Source: Kribbella kalugense (lineage in GTDB: Bacteria; Actinomycetota; Actinomycetes; Propionibacteriales; Kribbellaceae). From it: DNA of 64,000 nt. The position numbers and the translations under genes were made by a program. Below the pieces are notes generated by a model that saw nothing but the letters and a program-made list of their open reading frames with translations, searched no databases and was not told the origin of the DNA. Below are positions 42,013-50,498 of this stretch, piece after piece; within the stretch, counting starts at the first letter, position 1; the number at the start of each line of letters is the position of its first letter. The stretch is taken from NCBI RefSeq assembly GCF_004365875.1, contig NZ_SODF01000001.1:3534001-3598000 (forward strand). Direction: 5' to 3'.

Positions 42013-43410
42013 ACCGTCCTGAGACGCAACGTCCGCGCGGAACCAGCCGCCCGCATCGACGGTGTACGTCGGCCCCGAGCAACTCCCCGCGGAATAGTCG
42101 CCGTGGAACACGTCGCAGTACACGCCCGCCGGCAGGCTGGTCTGGAAGCTGCGGCCGGTGAGGGCGGAGCTTTCGTCGTTCAGGATGAGGTAGCCCTTGT
42201 CGCCGCGGCCGAAGGCGATCGCGTCGTTGCCGTTGTCCCACCAGTTGGTGACGGCGGTCCCCTTGACCGCGTTGTGGAAACCGACCATGTTCGCGATCAC
42301 CGGCCAGGCGTGCTCACAGCGCCAGCCGTTGGTGAAGCAGGTGCTGTTCGCCGTCTGGCCGTTGCTGTTCGACGGCGGACCCTGGTCGCTCGAGCTGAAC
42401 TCGTAACTCGACATCACCGTCGGAGTCCCGTAGGTCCAGGCCAGCATGAATGCATTCGCCATCGCGTAGCGACCGTTGTCCCGGAAGGTCAGAACGCCAG
42501 TACCCCGCTGGGTGTCGTGGTTGTCGGTGAACACGACGGCGCGATCCGACGGCAGCGGTGACGCGAAGGTGTGCAGATAGGCGAGCTTCTCGGTGTTGAA
42601 GATCTTGGCGAGATCCTTGCCGTAGCGGAACTCGAGTACGTCGCCGTTGCCGAGGTACTCGTCCGGGGTGATCGGCTCCCCGTCGCCGTAGATCACCTCT
42701 TGGTACAGGTACGCCGACCTTGACAGCCGGGACTTGATCGCGGCGATGTCCTCGGCCGGCATGTGCTTGGACGCGTCCAGCCGGAAGCCGTCGACCCCGA
42801 TCGACAACAGGTCGTTCAGGTACGCCGCGATCCGGTCGCGCACGTAGTCAGTGCCGGTCGCCAGGTCCGCGAGGTCGACCAGTTCGCAGTTCTGCACTTC
42901 GTAGCGGTCGCCGTAGTTGACGATGTCGTCGTTGCCGTTCCGGCCGCAGTGGTGGAAGTCCTGGTTCTGATAGATGCCTGGGTAGTCGTAGTGGCTGTAC
43001 GACGACCCGTCGCTCCCCAGCCCACCGGACGATCCACCGGTCATGTGGTTGATCACGGCATCGACGTACACCTTGATGCCGGCGTTGTGGCAACTGTTGA
43101 CCATGGCAACGAACTCGGCGCGGGTGCCACGCCGGGTCTGGTCGATCTTGTAGCTCACTGGCTGATAGTCCTGCCACCACGGGTATCCGGCGGCCGGTAG
43201 GACGACGTGCTCCTGCGGCGGCGAGACCTGGACAGCGCCGTACCCCTTCGGGCCGAGCTCCCGTCCGCATTCCTGCGCGACCGAGTTCCAGTTCCACTCG
43301 AACAGCTGGACGATGACGTCACGCTGGCCCGGCGGTGCGGCCTCCGCGGGCTGAACACCCGGCACCACCAACGCAAGCCCCACCAGGAGAAGCAGTACTT
43401 TCCGAAGCAT
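41980..43410 (-). CDS. amyA: Secreted alpha-amylase (GH13)
   Basis: A 476-residue exported enzyme. The start at 43410 has GGGAG at five bases; residues 1-24 are a signal peptide ending PAEA. The GH13 motifs are clear: VDAVINHM, GFRLDASKH with the nucleophile Asp212, YQEVI with Glu238 and FTDNHDTQRG with Asp299. The layout matches animal-type and Streptomyces AmyA enzymes (EWNWNSVAQECGRELGP at the start). A starch-binding module is not seen; the C-terminal beta domain ends at about 470. It cuts internal alpha-1,4 bonds of starch. The 3' end overlaps the Gfo/Idh gene antisense. Confidence 0.93.
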   Translation of the reverse strand: MLRKVLLLLVGLALVVPGVQPAEAAPPGQRDVIVQLFEWNWNSVAQECGRELGPKGYGAVQVSPPQEHVVLPAAGYPWWQDYQPVSYKIDQTRRGTRAEFVAMVNSCHNAGIKVYVDAVINHMTGGSSGGLGSDGSSYSHYDYPGIYQNQDFHHCGRNGNDDIVNYGDRYEVQNCELVDLADLATGTDYVRDRIAAYLNDLLSIGVDGFRLDASKHMPAEDIAAIKSRLSRSAYLYQEVIYGDGEPITPDEYLGNGDVLEFRYGKDLAKIFNTEKLAYLHTFASPLPSDRAVVFTDNHDTQRGTGVLTFRDNGRYAMANAFMLAWTYGTPTVMSSYEFSSSDQGPPSNSNGQTANSTCFTNGWRCEHAWPVIANMVGFHNAVKGTAVTNWWDNGNDAIAFGRGDKGYLILNDESSALTGRSFQTSLPAGVYCDVFHGDYSAGSCSGPTYTVDAGGWFRADVASQDGLALHADARVS

Positions 43411-43491
43411 GAGGCTCCCTCGTCCGCCGGAGCTCCATCCAACCACCACCCCCACCACCCCGCCACGCGACGCGTGCCCCGCCGACCAGAG

Positions 43492-44280
43492 CTATAGCTG
43501 ATGCGCCCTCGATCGAGTCTCGTCGTTCATCGGGAAGAAGCATTCGATCCGCAGCTCCTGCAGTGTGACGTCCTGCGGTGTACCGAGCGTGGTCACGGTG
43601 GAGAAGTAGTCGAACCGCTGGTCGCCGTGTGCGTACCGGATCGGGACGATCGGCAGCACGGGCGTGGCCACGTCAAGCGACCGCAGCGAAGCGGGCACCC
43701 CGGGGTAGTCCAGCACTTCGGCGAGGATTCGCTGGGCGCGCTCATCGGTGACACCGCCGATCGCCTCCCGACGGACGCGCCGGACCAGCGCTTCGGCGAC
43801 CTCCGGCCAGTTCGTCACATTCCGTCGTACGCCGTCGGGGTGGAACATCCGGCGAAGGACGTTCGGTGGGCCGGGGGGTGTCGTGGACCGGTCGTCCTGA
43901 AGGAAGGCGAAGAACCGGCGGGCGGCGGCGTTGGTGTGCTGGATGTCCCAGTGGCGATCCATCACGAGGGCCGGGAACGGCTCCTGCTGGGCGAGAATCG
44001 TGTCGAGTGCATCGCGAACTGCGGTCAGTTCGGGTGCGTCCAGTTCGGACTCCGCGTACTCGGGTGAGAAGCCGGCGCTGAGCAACAGCGTGTTGCGTTC
44101 GCGCAGAGGTACGTCGAGAACCTCGGCCAGCTTGAGAACCATGGCACGACTCGGATTGGCCCGACCGGTCTCGAGGAAGCACAGGTGCCGGATCGACACC
44201 GCTGCCTCCGTGGCCAGAGCCAGCTGACTCAGCCGCCGTGCGCCGCGCCAGTGTTTCAGCAGTTGCCCGATGTCAGACAC
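43492..44280 (-). CDS. XRE-family regulator with MmyB-like ligand domain
   Basis: A 262-residue protein. The HTH (GQLLKHWRGARRLSQLALA, SIRHLCFLETGRANPSR) covers residues 3-65, and the MmyB-like PAS/LBD (VMDRHWDIQHTNAAARRF) about 95-255. It begins at a GTG (44280) that overlaps the carboxymuconolactone-decarboxylase-like gene by eight bases, so the two form an operon. A TACTCGAGTA palindrome sits just before the start. These regulators often bind a fatty acid or other small ligand and control a neighbouring oxidoreductase. Confidence 0.87.
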   Translation of the reverse strand: MSDIGQLLKHWRGARRLSQLALATEAAVSIRHLCFLETGRANPSRAMVLKLAEVLDVPLRERNTLLLSAGFSPEYAESELDAPELTAVRDALDTILAQQEPFPALVMDRHWDIQHTNAAARRFFAFLQDDRSTTPPGPPNVLRRMFHPDGVRRNVTNWPEVAEALVRRVRREAIGGVTDERAQRILAEVLDYPGVPASLRSLDVATPVLPIVPIRYAHGDQRFDYFSTVTTLGTPQDVTLQELRIECFFPMNDETRSRAHQL

Positions 44281-44842
44281 TACTCGAGTATCTCGCAGTC
44301 CAGGCGTGCGGCCGGAGGACGTCTTCCAGGGGCGGCCGGGCGACGTTCGCGGCATAGTTGGTCATCGTCGAGATCGCTATCCCAGTGATTGCCTCAAGCA
44401 ACTGCTCCTCGGTGAAGCCGGCCTCGAGGAATGCCTCCACGTCCTTGTCGTCGAGGTGCCCGCGCTGGTCGATCAGCGTGCGGGTGAGCGCCGAGAGTGC
44501 CGCCATCCGCGGGTCGTCGGGTAGCTCTCCACGACGCACCGCCTCGACCACGACCGGCTCGACGCCGTCCGCGACTGCCTCCAGAGAGTGGAACGCCACC
44601 GCCCATTCGCTGCCGTTGGCAACGGCATTGGACAGCAGGAGAACCTGCCGTTCGTCCGGGCCGAACGAGCCCTCACCCCGGAACTGCGCGAACGCGGAGA
44701 AGAAGGAGTTCAGCAACACCGGCGAGTTCGCCATCACGCCCGCGGCGCCGGGCACAAACCCGAACGCCCCTTGCAACGCCCCGAGCGGCTCCCTCACAGC
44801 CTCCGAAGCGGTCTCAACAGTCTGAATCTCGTAACTGGTCAT
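44273..44842 (-). CDS. Carboxymuconolactone decarboxylase/AhpD-like protein lacking the CxxC pair
   Basis: A 189-residue helical protein of the AhpD-like fold. The start at 44842 (MTSYEIQTVETASEAVREPL) begins the conserved part. The expected redox motif region reads NAVANGSEWAVAFHS: the C-x-x-C positions are Ser78 and Ala81, while the proton-relay His85 is kept. Peroxidase activity through a disulfide therefore looks lost. The C-terminal half (FLEAGFTEEQLLEAITGIAI) is well conserved. No clear ribosome site is visible. It is the first gene of the operon with the XRE-family regulator. Confidence 0.82.
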   Translation of the reverse strand: MTSYEIQTVETASEAVREPLGALQGAFGFVPGAAGVMANSPVLLNSFFSAFAQFRGEGSFGPDERQVLLLSNAVANGSEWAVAFHSLEAVADGVEPVVVEAVRRGELPDDPRMAALSALTRTLIDQRGHLDDKDVEAFLEAGFTEEQLLEAITGIAISTMTNYAANVARPPLEDVLRPHAWTARYSSSV

Positions 44843-44913
44843 GCATCGAAGTCTGCGGCGGGCGCTGAACCAGAACAATTCCCTCGAAGGTAAATGCCTT
44901 GCCACGTGCGTAG

Positions 44914-44926
44914 TGCTAATTTAGCA
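44914..44926. promoter_or_regulatory. TGCTAA/TTAGCA palindrome before the second IclR gene
   Basis: TGCTAA (44914-44919), one base, then TTAGCA (44921-44926) lie immediately before the IclR start. Similar TGCTA/TAGCA half-sites recur downstream, before the next gene. Confidence 0.6.
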
Positions 44927-44928
44927 AC

Positions 44929-45660
44929 ATGAAACCGGCTCAGCCGAATCAGTCGTTGATTGATGGGCTGGCATGCCTGCAGGCCCTGGCAGCGCACGCT
45001 CAGCCGGTCGGATCGCGGGAGCTGGGACGGATGCTCGGGCTGGAGCCGACGCGGGTCAACCGACTGCTGAAGACGCTGGCGTTCGTCGGGCTTGCTCAGC
45101 AGAACGAGCAGCGCAAGTACCTTCCCGGGCCGGCGATCCACGTGCTGGCCGCGCAGAGCATGCGCGGCTCGGGCCTGATCCGACGCGCCCTTGGGCCGCT
45201 CGAATCGCTCTTCGACCTGGACCTGCAAGTTGCCATGGGCGTGCTCTGGGACGACCAGGTCTGCTACCTGTACCACCACAGTCCGGGCGAGAGCGCCGGC
45301 GCTGGCCTAGGCCGCGAACCGCTCTACCCCGCGGCCTCTTCCGGCCTCGGGCAGGTGCTGCTCGCAGAGTGGCCCGAGGAGCAGGTCCGAGAGCTCTTCA
45401 CGGACGAACACCGCCGTCGCATCGACCCATCGCAGAAGCCCGTCTCGCTGAACGAGCTGTTGAAGCAACTGGCTCAGGTACGCGAGCAGGGCTATGCCCT
45501 GACCCAGACGCGCGAGTCGAGCAAGGTGCGTACCCTCGGCGTCGCACTCAAAGGCGACAACGCCGCGATCGGTGTTGCCGGTCGTTTCGCCGATCGCGAC
45601 GTAGCGCGCATCCACGAGCGGGTCGCTGAGACAGCTCGCCAGATCTCCACTCAACGGTGA
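44929..45660 (+). CDS. IclR-family transcriptional regulator
   Basis: A 243-residue protein with the IclR winged helix (LIDGLACLQALAAH, REL GRMLGLEPTRVNRLLKT region) and a GAF-like effector domain (AASSGLGQVLLAEW). It is 52 bases upstream of a co-directional 452-residue protein, and both genes have TGCTAA-like palindromes at their starts. So autoregulation plus control of the neighbour is likely. The effector is unknown; IclR proteins of this type often sense sugar or polyol intermediates. Confidence 0.9.
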   Translation: MKPAQPNQSLIDGLACLQALAAHAQPVGSRELGRMLGLEPTRVNRLLKTLAFVGLAQQNEQRKYLPGPAIHVLAAQSMRGSGLIRRALGPLESLFDLDLQVAMGVLWDDQVCYLYHHSPGESAGAGLGREPLYPAASSGLGQVLLAEWPEEQVRELFTDEHRRRIDPSQKPVSLNELLKQLAQVREQGYALTQTRESSKVRTLGVALKGDNAAIGVAGRFADRDVARIHERVAETARQISTQR

Positions 45661-45687
45661 TGCTAAGGTAGCACCAGTCTGGTGCTA
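45661..45687. promoter_or_regulatory. Two overlapping palindromes before the 452-residue protein gene
   Basis: TGCTA (45661-45665) and TAGCA (45669-45673) form one inverted repeat, and TAGCACCAGTCTGGTGCTA (45669-45687) is a 19-base perfect palindrome. They lie 25-52 bases before the next start. The half-site is the same as at the iclR start, so the same regulator is inferred. Confidence 0.65.
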
Positions 45688-45712
45688 TCAGTGCACCGCT
45701 GGGAAGGACGAC

Positions 45713-47071
45713 ATGAGGGACATCAGCGGCGTCTTACCGCGGCTGGCGGTCAAGGCGGATCACATTCCTCGTAGCGAGACCGGGATCGGGGCGTTGATGC
45801 CGTGGGCCGATCGACTCTGGATGATCACGTACGTCGCGCACACCCGGCGTACCGGAGGTGGTACCGGGTTGTTCTCGATCGATGACGACCTGGAGATCAC
45901 GAAGCATCCCGCCAGCGTCGTCGGCACGTACGCGAACCGCCTGGTCCACAAGGAGAGCAACCAGCTCTTCATCGGACCGCACGTGATCGATGTCGACGGC
46001 AACGTCAAGACGATCGAGGCGTTGGTCGATGTCCGTCTCACCGCGACCGCACGGCACCTCACCGACGAGGCCGGCAAGGTCTACATGCTCGGGATGGAGG
46101 GTGAGTTCTTCGAGGTCGACGTACACACACTCGAGGTCACGCAGCTCTACAACCTTCTGGACGAGCTCGATGTCCACGACTACCCGCACTTCAAGGACAT
46201 GTACACCCGCCACGGTCGCGTGGTCGTGGTGAACAATTCGTACTACGACAAGGACTTCCTGGCCGGCCACAGCGACGGACGCCTGGCCGAATGGGACGGC
46301 ACAACCTGGAACGTTCTCGCCAGGACGCAGTTCAACACCATTGGTAGCGCCAACGGCATGGGTCCCGGTCTGTACGCCGTTGGTCAGGACAGGGCCTCGG
46401 CGTTGTTCCACGTGTACCTCCCGGACACGGGATGGAAGGTCTACCGACTGCCCAAGTCGACCCACACCCAGGACCACGCGTTCACCACCGAGTGGCCGCG
46501 GATTCGCGAGGTGGAATCCGAGCGCCTGCTGATGGACGCCAGCGGGATGTTCTACGAGCTGCCGTCACTCACGTACGCCAACGCCGTCTGGGGAATCCGG
46601 CCGATCGCGTCCCATCTGCGCATCGTCGGCGACTTCTGCTCCTGGAACGGGCTCCTGGTCATGGCCGGCGATCAGACGACACCGATCGGCGACGCCAATC
46701 CCGTCGCCGGCCAACCGCAGGCGAACCTGTGGTTCGGCAAGACCGACGACCTGTGGCAATGGGGCAAACCGCAGGGCTGGGGCGGCCCGTGGTGGGAGAC
46801 GTCGGTCGAGGCCGGAGTACCGTCCGATCCCTACTTGATGACCGGCTTCGAGCACAAGTGTCTGCACCTCAGCCACGACGCGGACACCGACGTGCAGTTC
46901 GATCTCGAGGTCGACTTCATGGGAACCGGCGCCTTCCGCCGCTACCGCACCATCACCGTCGAAGCCGGCGGCTACGAGGCCTTCGTCTTCCCCACCGGCT
47001 TCAGCGCCCACTGGTTCCGCATCGTCCCATCCGGCCCCTGCGAGGCCACAGCACAACTCGTTTATACGTAG
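45713..47071 (+). CDS. Uncharacterised 452-residue beta-rich protein under IclR control
   Basis: A 452-residue soluble protein with no signal peptide or membrane segment and no family I recognise by name. It is beta-rich with blade-like repeats (ADRLWMITYVAHTRRTG, NRLVHKESNQLFIGPHVI, RHGRVVVVNNSYYDKDF), several W-G/G-W motifs and a distinct C-terminal beta domain (from about 390: FDLEVDFMGTGAFRRYRTIT). A propeller of a carbohydrate-active or sugar-acid enzyme is a reasonable guess from the pattern. It starts with AGGA and sits right behind the IclR gene, sharing its palindromes, so it is probably the regulator's target. Confidence 0.75.
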   Translation: MRDISGVLPRLAVKADHIPRSETGIGALMPWADRLWMITYVAHTRRTGGGTGLFSIDDDLEITKHPASVVGTYANRLVHKESNQLFIGPHVIDVDGNVKTIEALVDVRLTATARHLTDEAGKVYMLGMEGEFFEVDVHTLEVTQLYNLLDELDVHDYPHFKDMYTRHGRVVVVNNSYYDKDFLAGHSDGRLAEWDGTTWNVLARTQFNTIGSANGMGPGLYAVGQDRASALFHVYLPDTGWKVYRLPKSTHTQDHAFTTEWPRIREVESERLLMDASGMFYELPSLTYANAVWGIRPIASHLRIVGDFCSWNGLLVMAGDQTTPIGDANPVAGQPQANLWFGKTDDLWQWGKPQGWGGPWWETSVEAGVPSDPYLMTGFEHKCLHLSHDADTDVQFDLEVDFMGTGAFRRYRTITVEAGGYEAFVFPTGFSAHWFRIVPSGPCEATAQLVYT

Positions 47072-47108
47072 TGGACATCGGTCAGGCGCTTGTTGGACTC
47101 TTGTTCGC

Positions 47109-47972
47109 ATGAGCCTCCGCGCCCCGCGCCCTTCTGAGGAGTGGTCGGTCTATCTCACGCCCGGTCCGGCGCATCGGCGGCTTGGACTTTTCTGCCTTGG
47201 CGCGGGTGAGGAGCGGAACCCGCCGAGACCCAGCCCGGAGCGTGCGCTTGGTTGCCATGCCGCGGTGTTGCTCCGGGCCGGGCACGGCGAGCTCCTGCAC
47301 GGTCCGAGTCGCCGGCTGACCAAGGTTCAGGCCCCGGCGGTGCTCTGGCTGTTCCCGGGTGTTCTGCACGGCTATCGACCTGCCGGGTCGGGCTGGACGC
47401 AGTCCTGGATTCTCTTCGACGGTCCCGCCACCGCGGCGTACGCCGCACTCGGCAACCTCGATCCCGAATCGCCGGTGCTGCCGCTCGATGCCCGTTCCGG
47501 AGATCGGCATCGCGTCGAGCAGACGTTCGGCCGGGTGCTCGACCTGTGCCGGCAGCCGCACCCGGCGGTCGACGTACGTGCCGTCCCGGCTCTGCACGAG
47601 CTGCTCATCGACGCCGGTCTAGCGGCAGCCACCACCGGCCCGGACGACGCCGACCTGGTCGAACGCCTGCGCGACGACGCCTGTACGCCGACGTCCGTAC
47701 CAGGTCATGCCGCCCGGCTCGGCATCTCGGTCGCCCAACTCCGAGCCGCCACCAGGAACGTGTCCGGCCTGAACCCGCAGGAGTTCCTCCTCGCAGTCCG
47801 ACTGAATCAGGCCAAGGCTCTACTCACCGGATCCACCCTCACCGTCGCCGCTATCGCACACCGCACCGGCTACGACGACCCGGCGTACTTCAGCCGACTC
47901 TTCACCAACCGCGTCGGCCTGCCTCCCAGCGAATTCCGCCGCAGCGGCACAGTCACCCACAGCGTTCAATGA
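47109..47972 (+). CDS. AraC-family transcriptional regulator
   Basis: A 287-residue protein. The N-terminal half (about 20-160) is a cupin-like ligand domain (HAAVLLRAGHGELLHGPSR, PAVLWLFPGVLHGYRPAGSG), and the C-terminal half has the two HTH motifs (VPGHAARLGISVAQLRAAT and TVAAIAHRTGYDDPAYFSRL). It may regulate the preceding sugar-related genes or an unlinked set. The gap to the preceding gene is 37 bases, so co-transcription with it is possible. Confidence 0.88.
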   Translation: MSLRAPRPSEEWSVYLTPGPAHRRLGLFCLGAGEERNPPRPSPERALGCHAAVLLRAGHGELLHGPSRRLTKVQAPAVLWLFPGVLHGYRPAGSGWTQSWILFDGPATAAYAALGNLDPESPVLPLDARSGDRHRVEQTFGRVLDLCRQPHPAVDVRAVPALHELLIDAGLAAATTGPDDADLVERLRDDACTPTSVPGHAARLGISVAQLRAATRNVSGLNPQEFLLAVRLNQAKALLTGSTLTVAAIAHRTGYDDPAYFSRLFTNRVGLPPSEFRRSGTVTHSVQ

Positions 47973-47987
47973 CGGAGGTTGTTCGAC

Positions 47988-48557
47988 ATGGATAGTGCAT
48001 TAGCTGTGCGGGCGCTGGATGAGAGCACCTGGGCGGCGTTTGCTGAGCTGGTTGAGGCGAACAACGGAGTGTGGGGTGGGTGCTGGTGTGTGGGCTTTCA
48101 TGTGAAGCTCGGGAAGGGGCGGACCGCGGCGCAGAACCGGGCCGAGAAGGAGCAGCGGGTCCGCGACGGCGAGACGCATGCGGCGCTCGTGTTCGACGGC
48201 GACCGGTGTCTGGGCTGGTGTCAGTTCGGCTCGCCGGACGAGCTGCCGGAGATCAAGAGCCGTCGCCTGTACGAGAAGGGTCTGACAACGCTGCCCGACT
48301 GGCGGATCACTTGTTTCTTCACCGGCAAGGGTCTGCGCGGGCGCGGTGTCGCGGACGCCGCTCTGGGTGGAGCGATTGCGGAGATCTCTCGACTAGGGGG
48401 CGGTGTCGTCGAGGGTTATCCGGAGGAGACCGACGACCGGAAGGTGTCAGGCTCGTTCCTGCACACGGGTCCGATGGCCGCCTTCGAGAAGCACGGCTTC
48501 ACCCGGACCCGGCCGATCTCCCCGCACCGCTGGGTCGTCACCCGCACCGTGGCCTAG
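47988..48557 (+). CDS. GNAT-family N-acetyltransferase
   Basis: A 189-residue protein. The ATG at 47988 has GGAGG nine bases upstream. The acetyl-CoA motif is GKGLRGRGVADAAL (R/Q-x-x-G-x-G/A), and the C-terminal strand is FEKHGFTRTRP. A G-G-C-W-C-V-G-F-H segment near residue 35 is an unusual Cys pair seen in a subgroup of these proteins. The acceptor is unknown. The final four bases overlap the convergent mimR gene. Confidence 0.83.
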   Translation: MDSALAVRALDESTWAAFAELVEANNGVWGGCWCVGFHVKLGKGRTAAQNRAEKEQRVRDGETHAALVFDGDRCLGWCQFGSPDELPEIKSRRLYEKGLTTLPDWRITCFFTGKGLRGRGVADAALGGAIAEISRLGGGVVEGYPEETDDRKVSGSFLHTGPMAAFEKHGFTRTRPISPHRWVVTRTVA

Positions 48558-50371
48558 GCCTGCGGCGGCTGAATCCCGTAGTCGTGGATCTTGCGATAGA
48601 TCGTGGCGCGAGACATCCCCAGCGACTTGGCCGCACGACCCTTGTGACCTTCGTTCGCGATCAAGCTGCGGATGATCGCGTCGCGTTCGAGCGCCTCCAA
48701 CTGACTCAGGCTCCGGCGGCTGATCACCTGGGCGCGAGCCGGCAGGTCGGCCGGACTGATCACGCCGGTACGACGACGCCGTACGACGACCTGCTTGAGC
48801 ATCTGGCACAACTCGGTGGTGTTGCCGGGCCAGGCCGAGCGCATCAGCTGCTGCATCGTGTCCGGCCCGCAGGTCAGCTCGCCGTGACTCAGCTGGTTGA
48901 GGAAGTACGGGACCAGCTCGCGGACGTCCTCGATGTGATGCCTTAATGGTGGCACCTCGATGGTCAGCGGGAACAACGACAACAACTCACCGAGGTCGGT
49001 CGTGTCGGAGTACTCGCCGGTGAAGGTGAGCGCGATCCACGGCGGCTCGGCCGGTCGGCGTTCAAGGACGTCGTACAGCGCCTCGAGGGTGGCGTCCACA
49101 CCGTCCGCGTCGAGGCGCTCGACATGCCGGATGACCAGGGCCTGGAGCGAATCGTCGCCCAGCTCCTCCTTCAACTCGGCGGCGAGACCGTCACCCACCC
49201 GGGCCGCGTCGACGACGTGGAACAGGCCCGCGGGATTGTTCTGATGGTGTGCCGCGCGGGCCAGAGCGACCTTGCCGACACCTCGCTCGCCGGTCAGCAC
49301 GACCCATTGGCCGGCGCGGCACGCGTTGTCCACCTCACGACTGCTGCCGAGCCACGGCGCGCTGCGACCGACGAGGCCGGGCAGAACCGGGCGCTGCGGC
49401 GGGCGATGACCGGAGGCCGGCCGACTGATGTCCAGGCCGGCGGAGTGCGGGCTGACCTGGATGATCCCCGCGCCGCCGTGTCTGACATCGCCACCGGACT
49501 CGACCGGACGGCACATGATCCGAACCCAGGCGCCGGTGGGCAGCTCGGCCACGATCGCCTCGGTCGTACCGCGGGCCAGGATCTCGGCCGCATACCCGAG
49601 CACCGCACGCTGGTCCGCCGCGTCGAGCGACCGGCCGGCCCGCGCGTTCATCAGCAGCAGGTCGTCGTCGACCGCGATCACCATGTCGCTCAGCCGGCGC
49701 GAACTCTGCAGATAGGCCTGCAGCAGTGCGACCTCGCGGGCGGAGCTGTCCTTGAGCAGCGCGACCCGGATGTTCTCCGCGGTGGTCTTCGCGAGTGCCA
49801 TCAGCAGCGAGCCCGCGTCCTTGCGCCAGCAGGTGAGATCGATGGCGCCGATCGTCTTGCCGTTCACCGGGTGCTTGATCGGTACGCCGGCACAGGCGAG
49901 ATCTTCCAGGTCCTCGGCGTAGTGCTCGTGACCGAACACGTGCATCGGTCCGCCGCCCTCGAGCGCGGTCCCGATCCCGTTCGTGCCGGCGAACTCCTCG
50001 GCATAGCTGAAGCCCGGTGCCAGCGAGACCTTGTCGAGGTGACGGGCCAGCTGGGTGTCGGCGGTCAGCCGCTGCAGGACCATGCCGGTCCGGTCGGTGA
50101 GGATCACGCTGATCGGCTGGCCGTCGAGGTTCTCGTGCAGCTGCTGCAGGACAGGCCGCGCGCTGCGGGTCAGCGGCAGGTCGAGGTCGGGATCGGCGAC
50201 GTACGGCAAGGTGATCCGGTCGGCGGGAAGTTTCCAGCGCCGCGACCGCACCCAGGAGGCGAGGATCGGCGGCCGGACATCCTGCTGCCTGACCGGATCG
50301 AGAGTGAGGAAATTCAGCCGGGCCGTAGCGGCTCGCCGGTTGTCCTCCATCGAAGGTGCGAGTTCGTCCAC
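48554..50371 (-). CDS. mimR: MimR/AcoR-like activator of the monooxygenase operon
   Basis: A 605-residue regulator. The GTG at 50371 has AGGGGG four to five bases upstream; ATG at 50350 is an alternative. The N-terminus (about 10-330) is a GAF-type sensor (FAGTNGIGTALEGG, HVFGHEHYAEDLEDLACAGVP), as in acetoin regulator AcoR. A AAA+ domain follows with Walker A GERGVGK, and a Fis-type HTH ends the protein (KGRAAKSLGMSRATIYRKIH). The GAFTGA sigma-54 contact motif is missing and Walker B is weak, which fits an organism without sigma-54. It is divergent from the mim operon, matching MimR of mycobacteria. Confidence 0.87.
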   Translation of the reverse strand: MDELAPSMEDNRRAATARLNFLTLDPVRQQDVRPPILASWVRSRRWKLPADRITLPYVADPDLDLPLTRSARPVLQQLHENLDGQPISVILTDRTGMVLQRLTADTQLARHLDKVSLAPGFSYAEEFAGTNGIGTALEGGGPMHVFGHEHYAEDLEDLACAGVPIKHPVNGKTIGAIDLTCWRKDAGSLLMALAKTTAENIRVALLKDSSAREVALLQAYLQSSRRLSDMVIAVDDDLLLMNARAGRSLDAADQRAVLGYAAEILARGTTEAIVAELPTGAWVRIMCRPVESGGDVRHGGAGIIQVSPHSAGLDISRPASGHRPPQRPVLPGLVGRSAPWLGSSREVDNACRAGQWVVLTGERGVGKVALARAAHHQNNPAGLFHVVDAARVGDGLAAELKEELGDDSLQALVIRHVERLDADGVDATLEALYDVLERRPAEPPWIALTFTGEYSDTTDLGELLSLFPLTIEVPPLRHHIEDVRELVPYFLNQLSHGELTCGPDTMQQLMRSAWPGNTTELCQMLKQVVVRRRRTGVISPADLPARAQVISRRSLSQLEALERDAIIRSLIANEGHKGRAAKSLGMSRATIYRKIHDYGIQPPQA

Positions 50372-50396
50372 TCTGCCCCCTGACGCCGGGTGGTAT

Positions 50397-50407
50397 GTCT
50401 CCGAGAC
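50397..50407. promoter_or_regulatory. GTCTCCGAGAC palindrome in the mimR-mim intergenic region
   Basis: Perfect five-base arms around one base, 26 bases upstream of the mimR start. The half-site TCTC/GAGA recurs at 50431-50445 and 50766-50778. Weaker than the other two on its own. Confidence 0.45.
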
Positions 50408-50430
50408 TAGTGCAGTCAGCCACAAGCAGC

Positions 50431-50445
50431 GTCTCAGAATGAGAC
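50431..50445. promoter_or_regulatory. TCTCA-N3-TGAGA element upstream of the mim operon (putative MimR site 1)
   Basis: GTCTCA (50431-50436), GAA, TGAGAC (50440-50445) form a perfect palindrome 54 bases before the first ORF of the operon. It is the strongest inverted repeat in the divergent region and a fitting upstream activator site for MimR (inference). Confidence 0.65.
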
Positions 50446-50498
50446 AACCATCCGGCCCCAACGGGCTTCTGATGCGAGCAAACGCTCAGGAGGTTCCG

